From the NCBI RefSeq assembly GCF_003628305.1, contig NZ_RBZM01000001.1:310001-374000 (forward strand): DNA of 64,000 nt, in the 5' to 3' direction. A model generated the notes under the pieces. It saw nothing but the letters and a program-made list of their open reading frames with translations, did not search any database and was not told the origin of the DNA. The position numbers were made by a program, and so were the translations under genes. This document shows positions 51,384-59,105 of the stretch, one piece after another; positions within the stretch are counted from its first letter, which is position 1; the number at the start of each line of letters is the position of its first letter. Source of the stretch: Cohnella endophytica (GTDB taxonomy: Bacteria; Bacillota; Bacilli; Paenibacillales; Paenibacillaceae).

Positions 51384-52877
51384 GTGAAATTAGGAAGAGG
51401 GTTAATACTCGCGTTTGCGTTGTTTCTAGGATTCAACGTAACTCCCGTATTCGGTGAAGCGAAGTCTGCCGAAGAGAACGTGAAACAAGCGAACGCGATG
51501 GTGGAACAGGCAATCACGCTTGCGAACGCTCAAGACGTTGACGGCGCGAAGAACACATTCAAAGAGTTTAAAACCCAATGGTTCGATATCGAAGATGGCG
51601 TGAAGGAGAAATCCCGTTCGACTTATAAAGCCGTCGAGGATGCCATGGGCAAAATCGAATTCGCATTCCTGCAAGATCCCGTCCAAACGGCTAATGCGGT
51701 CAACGCTTTGAACGAACTATCCGAAGTTAATAAGCGTTTTATTGCTGGCGATTTCCCCGTAGACGTTCCGGCAACGTCGAAAACGAAGGGGACCCTCGCA
51801 TCCTTGATCGGCCTGCTTAATGAAGCCAAGCAAGCATTAGATCAAGGTAACGTCGCTAAAGCCAAGGACGTAATCGCACAATTTCGCGAATCATGGCTCG
51901 ATATAGAAGGAATCGTCTTATCCCAATCCGCGTCCGCGTACGGCAATGCCGAAAGGGATATGGTACTTACCTATGCGTATCTAACGAACGATCCTCCGAA
52001 GACGGAAGAAGCCAAGCACTCGATAGAAGAAATGGTCGGGTATTTGCAACCGCTCGCTGCTAAAACCGCCTACAACATGCTAGACGCCGTCACGATCCTG
52101 CTGCGCGAAGGGCTTGAAGCGCTTCTCGTCATTGTCGCGCTGCTCGCGTACTTGAAGAAATCGGGACACGAGGATAAACGTAAATGGATTTGGTCCGGCG
52201 TCGGTACAGGCATCGGTTTAAGTCTAGCCCTCGGTATCGTCGTACAAGTGCTATTTTCCTCGGGCGTGTTCGGCTCGAATAATTTTATGATCGCAGGGTT
52301 TACCGGCCTATTCGCCGCTGTCATGCTGCTTTACATGACGTATTGGCTGCATAGTAACGCCAACATCTCTTATTGGAATCATTACATCAAGTCAAAGAGC
52401 TCTAGCGCATTAGCCAAGGGAAGCTTGTGGTCACTCGCGATACTAGCGTTCTTGGCGGTGTTTCGCGAAGGCACCGAGACGGTATTGTTCTTGATCGGTA
52501 TGGCATCGTCGATCTCGCTCCTCAATCTGCTCGTGGGCATCGGAATCGCGGTATTTATCTTGCTTGCCGTCGCTTACGTAATGTTGAAGTTCGGAGTGAA
52601 AATCCCGATCAGGCCATTTTTCCTCATCTCAAGCTTACTGGTATTTTATCTTTGCTTTAAGTTCGCGGGCATGGGCGTACATGGCCTGCAGCTCTCCGGT
52701 CTGCTTCCCGCAACGGAAGTAACAGGTCTAACGACGATCGACTTCCTCGCCGTATACCCGACTTGGGAAGGAATCGTGCCGCAGCTGTTTCTCATTATCG
52801 CTGCCACAGGAATCATCATCTGGAATCGAATTAAGGATCTACGTTTACAAAAGCAACTCAAAATAGAAAAAGCATAA
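51384..52877 (+). CDS. FTR1-family high-affinity iron permease with extracellular helical domain
   Basis: A 497-residue protein. A signal peptide (about 1-26) is followed by two tandem helical modules (about 30-120 and 130-215; e.g. AKNTFKEFKTQWFDIEDGVKEKSRSTYKAVEDAM), then a seven-helix FTR1/EfeU permease domain. Both iron-binding REx-x-E motifs are intact: R241-EGLE (LLREGLEALL) and R361-EGTE (FREGTETVLF). The module before the permease resembles the cell-surface domains of EfeU/FetM-like permeases. GTG 51384 is chosen because AGAGGTG lies about 9 nt upstream; the frame is open further upstream but that part overlaps the promoter and Fur box. Ferrous or ferric uptake under iron limitation is expected. 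Confidence 0.9.
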   Translation: MKLGRGLILAFALFLGFNVTPVFGEAKSAEENVKQANAMVEQAITLANAQDVDGAKNTFKEFKTQWFDIEDGVKEKSRSTYKAVEDAMGKIEFAFLQDPVQTANAVNALNELSEVNKRFIAGDFPVDVPATSKTKGTLASLIGLLNEAKQALDQGNVAKAKDVIAQFRESWLDIEGIVLSQSASAYGNAERDMVLTYAYLTNDPPKTEEAKHSIEEMVGYLQPLAAKTAYNMLDAVTILLREGLEALLVIVALLAYLKKSGHEDKRKWIWSGVGTGIGLSLALGIVVQVLFSSGVFGSNNFMIAGFTGLFAAVMLLYMTYWLHSNANISYWNHYIKSKSSSALAKGSLWSLAILAFLAVFREGTETVLFLIGMASSISLLNLLVGIGIAVFILLAVAYVMLKFGVKIPIRPFFLISSLLVFYLCFKFAGMGVHGLQLSGLLPATEVTGLTTIDFLAVYPTWEGIVPQLFLIIAATGIIIWNRIKDLRLQKQLKIEKA

Positions 52878-52893
52878 TAAAGGGGATTCATCT

Positions 52894-53265
52894 ATGTCGA
52901 GATTGAAAATGAAGTTGGGAATCGTAATGATACTTTCGGCTGCGATCGTATTATCGGCATGCGGAAATAAAGGCGGCAACAAAATTTCCGACGGCGTATC
53001 CAGCATGAAGGCCGTATTAACGGAAGTCCAATCGGCGGTAGACTCGGGCGATGCTGCAAAGGCAAAAGCCGAAGCCGCTAACCTGGAGAACGCATGGGCT
53101 AAGTTCGAGGACGACGTCAAAGAGAAGTCCAAAGATCTGTACGAAAAAGCGGAAACTCCGCTGCACGTCATTGAAGCAGGATCTGAAATCGAGCCGCTGG
53201 ACAAGGATACTCTTACGAAATCCGTCACTGAGTTGAACCAAGTCCTTGACGATATCAATAAATAA
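52894..53265 (+). CDS. Lipoprotein partner of the FTR1 permease
   Basis: A 123-residue lipoprotein. The signal peptide ends in VLSAC with the lipidated cysteine at about residue 23. The mature part is one helical module (MKAVLTEVQSAVDSGDAAKAKAEAANLENAWAKFEDDVKEKS) of the same kind as those in the permease. It starts 17 nt after the permease stop, so the two are cotranscribed under Fur. It may present iron to the permease in the manner of EfeO or a surface scaffold; this is inference. Confidence 0.8.
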   Translation: MSRLKMKLGIVMILSAAIVLSACGNKGGNKISDGVSSMKAVLTEVQSAVDSGDAAKAKAEAANLENAWAKFEDDVKEKSKDLYEKAETPLHVIEAGSEIEPLDKDTLTKSVTELNQVLDDINK

Positions 53266-53274
53266 ATCACTAAT

Positions 53275-53313
53275 AAACCCAAATTCGACTTCAAGTCGAA
53301 TTTGGGTTTTTTC
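53275..53313 (+). terminator. Rho-independent terminator of the iron permease operon
   Basis: AAACCCAAATTCGACTT, one-base loop drawn as C, AAGTCGAATTTGGGTTT followed by TTT; 17-bp stem, one of the strongest in the window. Confidence 0.92.
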
Positions 53314-53379
53314 TTAACCGTTCATACTGGATGTTTCCTTATTATCCTATTTGAACGGCTTGCGTGTTATTTTTATATG

Positions 53380-53400
53380 TGTTATATATGTAATATAACA
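53380..53400. promoter_or_regulatory. GntR/YtrA-type operator
   Basis: TGTTATAT-ATGTA-ATATAACA, perfect 8-bp arms, overlapping the presumed promoter of the GntR gene; autoregulation likely. Confidence 0.75.
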
Positions 53401-53457
53401 AATAAAAAACGGGGCAGGTGGTACGATTTTCCGCAGCTTCCTTAAGGAGAGACATAT

Positions 53458-53859
53458 ATGTTCATAGAACTCGATCTGCAATCGGAAACCCCGATTTACG
53501 CACAACTGGTTGACCAAATCGTAGAAGGGATTGCCTCCGGTGCCTTGCAGCCGGGGGATCCGCTTCCGTCGGTCCGGAGCTTAGGGGAGGACTTGGGGAT
53601 CAATCTCCATACCGTCAACAAGTCCTACAATTTGCTCAAGCAAGAGGGCTTTCTTCAAGTACACCGGAAAAAGGGCGTTATCGTTCAGCCCGATGGAATG
53701 CCCGGCGTCACTGACGCATTCGAGGAGAAGCTCCGGCGACAGCTGCGGTCTCTTGCTGCGGAAGCTGCTGTTCGAGGCATGACGGAAGCGGCATTCACAC
53801 AGATGAGCACGTCGTTGTACCGGGATACCATTACGAATCGCGGAGGGGAACAACGTTAA
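53458..53859 (+). CDS. GntR-family (YtrA subgroup) transcriptional regulator
   Basis: A 133-residue regulator with an N-terminal GntR winged helix (TPIYAQLVDQIVEGIASGALQPGDPLPSVRSLGEDLGINLHTVNKSYNLLKQEGF) and only a short helical C-terminal tail, defining the YtrA subgroup. AAGGAGAGAC precedes the ATG. The next gene starts on the stop (TAATG). This subgroup usually controls a linked transporter; here the neighbour is a DUF1648 membrane protein. Confidence 0.9.
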   Translation: MFIELDLQSETPIYAQLVDQIVEGIASGALQPGDPLPSVRSLGEDLGINLHTVNKSYNLLKQEGFLQVHRKKGVIVQPDGMPGVTDAFEEKLRRQLRSLAAEAAVRGMTEAAFTQMSTSLYRDTITNRGGEQR

Positions 53860-54953
53860 TGGCACAGGAAACGATGATCATGATGTCCAGTTTTTATTTG
53901 ATTATCGCGTCGATGCTCAGCTTGCTGGTCTATATGGGCTTGCGAACGCTGATGTTCGGCATCACGTTGCCGGCGGAGGCGCTTCAAGATGCGGCCGTCC
54001 GAGGCATTCGACGGAAATATGTCTTACTCATCGGCGGTTTTGCGGTCGTCGTCGGAGGAGTTTGCTTTTTCTTGACGCGTCATCAAACGGCGGGGCAGAA
54101 TGTCCAGTACTGGACGACAGCCATCTTGCTTTTAATGATTGTGTCTGTCATCGCCATTCGGATCAGCCGGATGTCCGCGCAACGTTTGAAGGCGGCAAGA
54201 GGCTGGCAGGTCGTCGTGCAGACGAGGCGTGCAGCAAGCCTCGCGATCGACCGTAAGCATAGCTCGGTGCTGAGCACTTGGTGGTTTTCGGCGCATGTTG
54301 CCGTGATGTTGCTATGCATCTTCTTTGCTATTGCGAGGTGGGATGAAATTCCGCAATGGTTCGGTACGCATATGGGGCCGAACGGCTTTGCGGATCATTA
54401 CACCTACAAATCCGTACGTACCGTGTTCATGCTGAACATTGTGCAAGTCCTGATGATCTCGTTATTCGCCGGCTTCAATCTGATGATCGGCCACGCCAGA
54501 ATATCGCTGGATCCCAAGAACCCGGAAGGTTCGTTGCAAAAACAATTGAAGCTCAAAAAAATCCATTCGATTACGGCTTGGGGCCTTTCGCTGCTGAGGG
54601 TTGCAAACTTAGGGTTGACGCAAGCCGTAACGCTTCACGGTTGGAAGTTTAATCTGCTGTTCCGCTATGGCATCGCGTTCCAGGCAGCGTTCTTCTTGGT
54701 GCTTATCGGCGTCATGCTGTATCAGCGAATCAGAGGTCTTGACCAGCAAGGGGACGTTCCGTCGCAGGAGGAGAGGCACTGGAAGTGGCTCGGCAGCATT
54801 TACGCGAATCCCGAAGACCCGGCGTTGTTCGTTCCGGATCGATACGGATTCGGATGGACGATCAATTTGGCTAATCCGGTCGGCAAGATTATAGCCGCTG
54901 CAACGATTGCTGTTCTGGTGACCGCCTTTCTCGTGTTTACCTACTTTAGATAA
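53859..54953 (+). CDS. DUF1648/DUF5808 membrane protein
   Basis: A 364-residue membrane protein with eight or so helices. The DUF1648 motif (WDEIPQWFGTHMGPNGFADHYTYKS) lies near residues 165-190, and a short soluble DUF5808 stretch (HWKWLGSIYANPEDPALFVPDRYGFGWTINL) near the end; DUF5808 often occurs with YtrA-type regulators. Function is unknown; SdpI-like immunity proteins share DUF1648. Translationally coupled to the GntR regulator. Confidence 0.82.
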   Translation: MAQETMIMMSSFYLIIASMLSLLVYMGLRTLMFGITLPAEALQDAAVRGIRRKYVLLIGGFAVVVGGVCFFLTRHQTAGQNVQYWTTAILLLMIVSVIAIRISRMSAQRLKAARGWQVVVQTRRAASLAIDRKHSSVLSTWWFSAHVAVMLLCIFFAIARWDEIPQWFGTHMGPNGFADHYTYKSVRTVFMLNIVQVLMISLFAGFNLMIGHARISLDPKNPEGSLQKQLKLKKIHSITAWGLSLLRVANLGLTQAVTLHGWKFNLLFRYGIAFQAAFFLVLIGVMLYQRIRGLDQQGDVPSQEERHWKWLGSIYANPEDPALFVPDRYGFGWTINLANPVGKIIAAATIAVLVTAFLVFTYFR

Positions 54954-54981
54954 TCAATCTCCGGAAGGGAGAGTTAAAAAG

Positions 54982-57150
54982 ATGAAGAGTCGATGGTTCA
55001 TGGGAGCCGTGCTCTCTTCGTGTCTGCTATTAACCTCCTGCGACGACAACAAAACACCGGCAGAGACGCAGAACCTTGCAGTGACGTTGAATACATCCCA
55101 GGTGATCGAGCCAAGCGCCGTTCCGATAACCGTGCCATCGGCGGCAGTGGACTCACCTTCGAACGAGGCTTTGATCACCTACGAAGTAACCCAGAAAGCT
55201 GCAAAGGCGAGTGCAGATCTCCTCACGACAACTTACGATACGAACAGCGTACAGTACGCACTTATCGATCATGGCCACATCGTTGTATCCGGCCAATCAA
55301 GCAAGAATGATGAGCAGGGACTGAAGTCACTCACGAAAGACACGATGTACGGGATCGGCTCGACGAGCAAAATGTTTACCGCCGTTGCCGTCATGCAGTT
55401 GGTCGACCAAGGGAAAATCGATCTCGATACGCCGGTCGTTCAATATATCCCCGAGTTTACGATGAAGGATGACCGCTTCAAGCAGATAACGCCGCGCATG
55501 CTGTTGAATCATTCTTCCGGTCTAAATGGATCGTCTATGACGAATGCCGCTTTATTCGAAGACAACGATACTTACGCCCACGACACGCTGCTGAAGCAAC
55601 TGGCCGGACAGACCTTGAAGGCGGACCCGGGTGCTTACTCGGTTTACTGCAACGACGGATTCACACTGGCCGAGATTCTGATCGAGCGAGTCAGCGGCAT
55701 GGACTTTACTTCTTATATTCATCGAAATATAACGGAACCTCTGGGTATGGCCAATACGGAGACGCCGCTCGATTCTCCGAACGAAGCGAAGATGGCGGAA
55801 GTCTATTATCCTAGCTATAATGGACAACTTCCCAACGAGTCGGTCAACGTGATCGGTGCAGGCGGCATTTATTCCACGGCGGAAGATTTGGCTCGATTCT
55901 CGCAAATTTTCACGGGCGAAGAGGAAGGAGTCTTGTCCGGCATATCGGCTAAGGCTATGGCGCAAGAAGAGTACAAGACGCCTCTTTGGCCTGACGACGC
56001 GGACAACTCGATCGAATACGGTCTTGGTTGGGACAGCGTCAATCTGTATCCTTTCAAAGAGTATGGAATAAAGGCGCTGACCAAAGGCGGGGACACGGTT
56101 CTCTATCATGCATCGCTCGTCGTGCTTCCCGAGCTGGACCTGGCGGCAGCTGTCGTCACTTCCGGTGGGACCAGCACAACCGATCAGCTTCTGGCGAACG
56201 AAATCCTGCTTCAGGCGCTGAAAGAGAAAGGGGCCATTGCCGATTTCAAGCCTGAGAAGTCGTACGGTGCGCCGGTAAAAGCTGAAATGCCGAAGTCCGT
56301 ATTGCAGAATTCGGGAATCTATGGCGCATCCGGTACAACGGTAAATATCGATATAACCGAAGGCGGCGTCATGTCCATCACTTCGGAGCAGTCGCCGGAA
56401 AACCCTACCCAGATCTACAAGTATTCGACGGACGGTACGTTCAGGAGCGAAGATGGGAATGTGATGATCAGCTTCGTGACGAAGGAGAACGGAAGCACCT
56501 ACTTATGGATACGTCAATACGCTTCATTGCCGGGTCTTGGGCAGATGGCTATGTCCGTGTACAACGTCGAGAAGCTCCAGCCTCAAGATCTACCGACAAA
56601 GACAAAAAAAGCATGGATGCAGCGTGACGGCAAGAAGTTTTATCTGCTGAGCGAGAAGTACACGTCGATCGTGTATTTGGCGATGCCGCCAGTCCTATTG
56701 AATGTGTCGAAACAATTGCCGGGGTATGTATTGGATAAACGAATAACGGGCCCGAATACGGCCGTCTCCGAATTGCAAATTCCGGGAATGAGCGGGAGGG
56801 ATCTCTCCAGTTATACGTTCTTTAAACAGGACGGCGTTGAGTACCTGAAAATTGGCGAAAGCATCTTAGTGAACGAGGTCGACGTGAAGCCCATCAAAGT
56901 CGCTAAGAAGTCAATCGTTAAGATTCCGTCGAGCGGATACGCCCAATGGTATACGATAAGCGATAAAGACGGGGGTAAGATCGTTAAGGTGAGCATGTCC
57001 TCGAACGCCTCGTTCGCCGTTTATAATGCGGAGGGAACGTGCGACTATTTCAGTGTCATCGGAGGCAAGGATCAGGTCGAACTGCCCGCGGGAGGATCCA
57101 TTGTTTTCGCCGGAGATGCCGGCTCGAAGTTCGAGATTTCCTCGCAGTAA
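54982..57150 (+). CDS. Serine beta-lactamase-like hydrolase lipoprotein
   Basis: A 722-residue secreted lipoprotein (lipobox LLTSC, Cys at about 20). Residues about 75-425 form a class C beta-lactamase/AmpH-type domain: catalytic S127-T-S-K130 in GIGSTSKMF, Y222-C-N224 in SVYCNDGF, and KGGDT in place of KTG near residue 370. The remaining ~290 residues form beta-rich domains of unknown type. Enzymes of this family are D-Ala peptidases or esterases more often than antibiotic-degrading. GGGAGAG is about 8 nt upstream. A stable terminator follows. Confidence 0.88.
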   Translation: MKSRWFMGAVLSSCLLLTSCDDNKTPAETQNLAVTLNTSQVIEPSAVPITVPSAAVDSPSNEALITYEVTQKAAKASADLLTTTYDTNSVQYALIDHGHIVVSGQSSKNDEQGLKSLTKDTMYGIGSTSKMFTAVAVMQLVDQGKIDLDTPVVQYIPEFTMKDDRFKQITPRMLLNHSSGLNGSSMTNAALFEDNDTYAHDTLLKQLAGQTLKADPGAYSVYCNDGFTLAEILIERVSGMDFTSYIHRNITEPLGMANTETPLDSPNEAKMAEVYYPSYNGQLPNESVNVIGAGGIYSTAEDLARFSQIFTGEEEGVLSGISAKAMAQEEYKTPLWPDDADNSIEYGLGWDSVNLYPFKEYGIKALTKGGDTVLYHASLVVLPELDLAAAVVTSGGTSTTDQLLANEILLQALKEKGAIADFKPEKSYGAPVKAEMPKSVLQNSGIYGASGTTVNIDITEGGVMSITSEQSPENPTQIYKYSTDGTFRSEDGNVMISFVTKENGSTYLWIRQYASLPGLGQMAMSVYNVEKLQPQDLPTKTKKAWMQRDGKKFYLLSEKYTSIVYLAMPPVLLNVSKQLPGYVLDKRITGPNTAVSELQIPGMSGRDLSSYTFFKQDGVEYLKIGESILVNEVDVKPIKVAKKSIVKIPSSGYAQWYTISDKDGGKIVKVSMSSNASFAVYNAEGTCDYFSVIGGKDQVELPAGGSIVFAGDAGSKFEISSQ

Positions 57151-57160
57151 CGCAAAAGAC

Positions 57161-57203
57161 ACAACGGCAGCCGATCTCCTGATCGGTTGCCGTTGTCTTA
57201 TTA
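57161..57203 (+). terminator. Rho-independent terminator
   Basis: ACAACGGCAGCCGATC, loop TCCT, GATCGGTTGCCGTTGT followed by CTTATT; 16-bp stem with one wobble or mismatch. Confidence 0.88.
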
Positions 57204-57278
57204 CTCTCTATTTTGTCAGAGTAACACATCCGCTTCGCCTGCAATATGATGAGTCTAGAAATCTAAAGAGGTGAGCCG

Positions 57279-57722
57279 ATGGCAGTCGTAAAGGCTAGGC
57301 AACAGGATATTGATATGTTGGCAAGATTGCTTCGAGCTGAAGCTGAGACCGAAGGCGAAATGGGCATGCTCCTTGTTGGAAATGTGGGCATTAACCGAAT
57401 AAGAGCGAATTGCTCCGATTTTAAAGGACTCCGGACAATTCCCCAAATGATCAACCAGCCGCATGCGTTCGAAGCGTTGCAACATGGTTTGTACTATCAA
57501 AGCGCAAGAGATAGGGAACGCCGTCTGGCGCAACGGTCAGTAAATGGGGAGCGGAATTGGCCAGGCAAATTCTCCTTATGGTACTTCCGTCCGGGATCGT
57601 TCGAAAATCCAGGACCATGTCCGCCAACCTGGTATAATCAGCCGCTTGCAGGACGATGGAAGAAGCACTGTTTTTATGAACCGACTGGGGAAGAATGTGA
57701 AAATGTATATAATACGTTTTAA
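57279..57722 (+). CDS. cwlJ: Spore cortex-lytic cell wall hydrolase CwlJ
   Basis: A 147-residue protein consisting of one hydrolase_2/SleB-type domain and no signal peptide, as in CwlJ. The catalytic glutamate region is LLRAEAETEGEMGMLLVGNVGINR; FSLWYFRPGSFENPGPCPPTWYNQPLAGRWKKHCFYEPT is family-typical. CwlJ is made in the mother cell, sits in the coat and degrades cortex during germination. AGAGGTGA lies 4-6 nt before the ATG. The usual partner gerQ is not adjacent. Together with tlp and the gerK-like operon it marks a spore former. Confidence 0.94.
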   Translation: MAVVKARQQDIDMLARLLRAEAETEGEMGMLLVGNVGINRIRANCSDFKGLRTIPQMINQPHAFEALQHGLYYQSARDRERRLAQRSVNGERNWPGKFSLWYFRPGSFENPGPCPPTWYNQPLAGRWKKHCFYEPTGEECENVYNTF

Positions 57723-57739
57723 ATATATAGTCCGATTCG

Positions 57740-57767
57740 AATCCGCGTAAATCGCGGGTTTTTCTTT
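57740..57767 (+). terminator. Rho-independent terminator of cwlJ
   Basis: AATCCGCG, loop TAAAT, CGCGGGTT followed by TTTCTTTTTAT. Nearly identical to the terminator at 44975. Confidence 0.88.
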
Positions 57768-57941
57768 TTATCCCCCTCGTGCATGTATCTTTCCGTCGGA
57801 TGAATAGAGTCGGTATAATAGAGTTACAATAATTTAAGAGAAGACCTTATCAACTGCGGATTCAATTGCTACTTTGCAACATTTCAACGGGACTTATAAG
57901 GTTCCTTATTCCATAAAACAATAACAGGAGGCATTCTTACA

Positions 57942-59024
57942 ATGTTTGAAACTGAGTTAACACGTACCCTTAACATTCAATACCCGATCTTCCAGGCACC
58001 GATGGCAGGTGGACCAACGACGCCCGAACTGATAGCAGCCGTTTCAAACGCCGGTGGTTTGGGAAATCTGGGGGCCGGATATTTAGCGCCGGATCAAATC
58101 CGTAACGCGATTCACAAGATCCGACAATTAACTGACCAACCTTTTGGAGTCAATTTGTTTGTACCTGAGAAACAAGAAGAATCAGAAGTAGAAGTTAGTC
58201 TAATGAATGATTACCTCAATAATTATCGCGTCGAACTCGGAATTGAAGTAAACCCATCCATTCTGAAGTCTTCGGAATCGTTTGAAGAGCAAGTACAAGT
58301 ATTGCTTGATGAGAAAATTCCGGTATTTAGTTTCACTTTTGGTGTAGCACCTCATAACATTATCCAAGCCATGAAGCAGCAGGGGACAGTTGTAATTGGC
58401 ACTGCAACAACAGTTGAAGAAGCTAAATATTTGGAGGCTGCTGGCGTAAATGCTATTGTGGCCCAGGGAAGCGAAGCAGGAGGGCATCGAGGCACATTTT
58501 TGAAAAATGTCTCCAACCCATTAATAGGCACCATGGCTCTAGTTCCGCAAATTGCAGATCATGTATCGATACCGATCATCGCATCGGGCGGGATCATGGA
58601 TGGCCGTGGTTTTTTAGCAAGCCTAGCGTTAGGGGCCTCTGCTGTACAGATGGGTACTGCTTTTCTGGCATGCATCGAGAGCGGCGCCCATGAATCGTAT
58701 AAGCAGAAGATCCTTTCAGCCAATGAGGACTCCACTGAATTGACACGCGCATACTCGGGAAAACCGGCAAGAGGCATTCGAACGAAATTTATGAATGACA
58801 TGCATCAGTATCCCGGAAATATCCCGGCCTACCCGATTCAGAACGCCATGACGAGAGATATTCGTCAAGCAGCTGCAAAAGCGAATAACCCCGAATATAT
58901 GTCACTCTGGGCGGGTCAAGGTCTTAGGTTAGCCAGTAGCCAATCAGCGGCTACAATAGTCGAACGCACAATCGATCAAGCAAATGAAATTGTTAATGCG
59001 AATTACAATTTGCGGAATGGTTGA
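57942..59024 (+). CDS. Nitronate monooxygenase (NPD family)
   Basis: A 360-residue FMN TIM-barrel enzyme oxidising alkyl nitronates. IQYPIFQAPMAGGPTTPELIAAVSNAGGLGNLGAGYL is the conserved N terminus; the catalytic-His region VAQGSEAGGHRGTF and the FMN phosphate site PIIASGGIMDGRG and ALGASAVQMGTAFL are intact. Family members detoxify propionate-3-nitronate and related compounds; broader flavin reductase roles exist. AGGAGG lies upstream of the ATG. The 219 bases before it contain the cwlJ terminator and presumed promoter only. Confidence 0.92.
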   Translation: MFETELTRTLNIQYPIFQAPMAGGPTTPELIAAVSNAGGLGNLGAGYLAPDQIRNAIHKIRQLTDQPFGVNLFVPEKQEESEVEVSLMNDYLNNYRVELGIEVNPSILKSSESFEEQVQVLLDEKIPVFSFTFGVAPHNIIQAMKQQGTVVIGTATTVEEAKYLEAAGVNAIVAQGSEAGGHRGTFLKNVSNPLIGTMALVPQIADHVSIPIIASGGIMDGRGFLASLALGASAVQMGTAFLACIESGAHESYKQKILSANEDSTELTRAYSGKPARGIRTKFMNDMHQYPGNIPAYPIQNAMTRDIRQAAAKANNPEYMSLWAGQGLRLASSQSAATIVERTIDQANEIVNANYNLRNG

Positions 59025-59105
59025 TCACTTATAGGAAATGGTAGATAATAGAATATGGAATGCTAGCAGAACGATATTATTCACAAAGGGGCACCATGTA
59101 TCATT

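Noticed and set aside
57843..57904. Possible folded leader of the nitronate monooxygenase gene (ACCTTAT pairing with ATAAGGT).
   Set aside because: Only a 7-bp AU-rich helix with a long open interior; not stronger than chance in this sequence.
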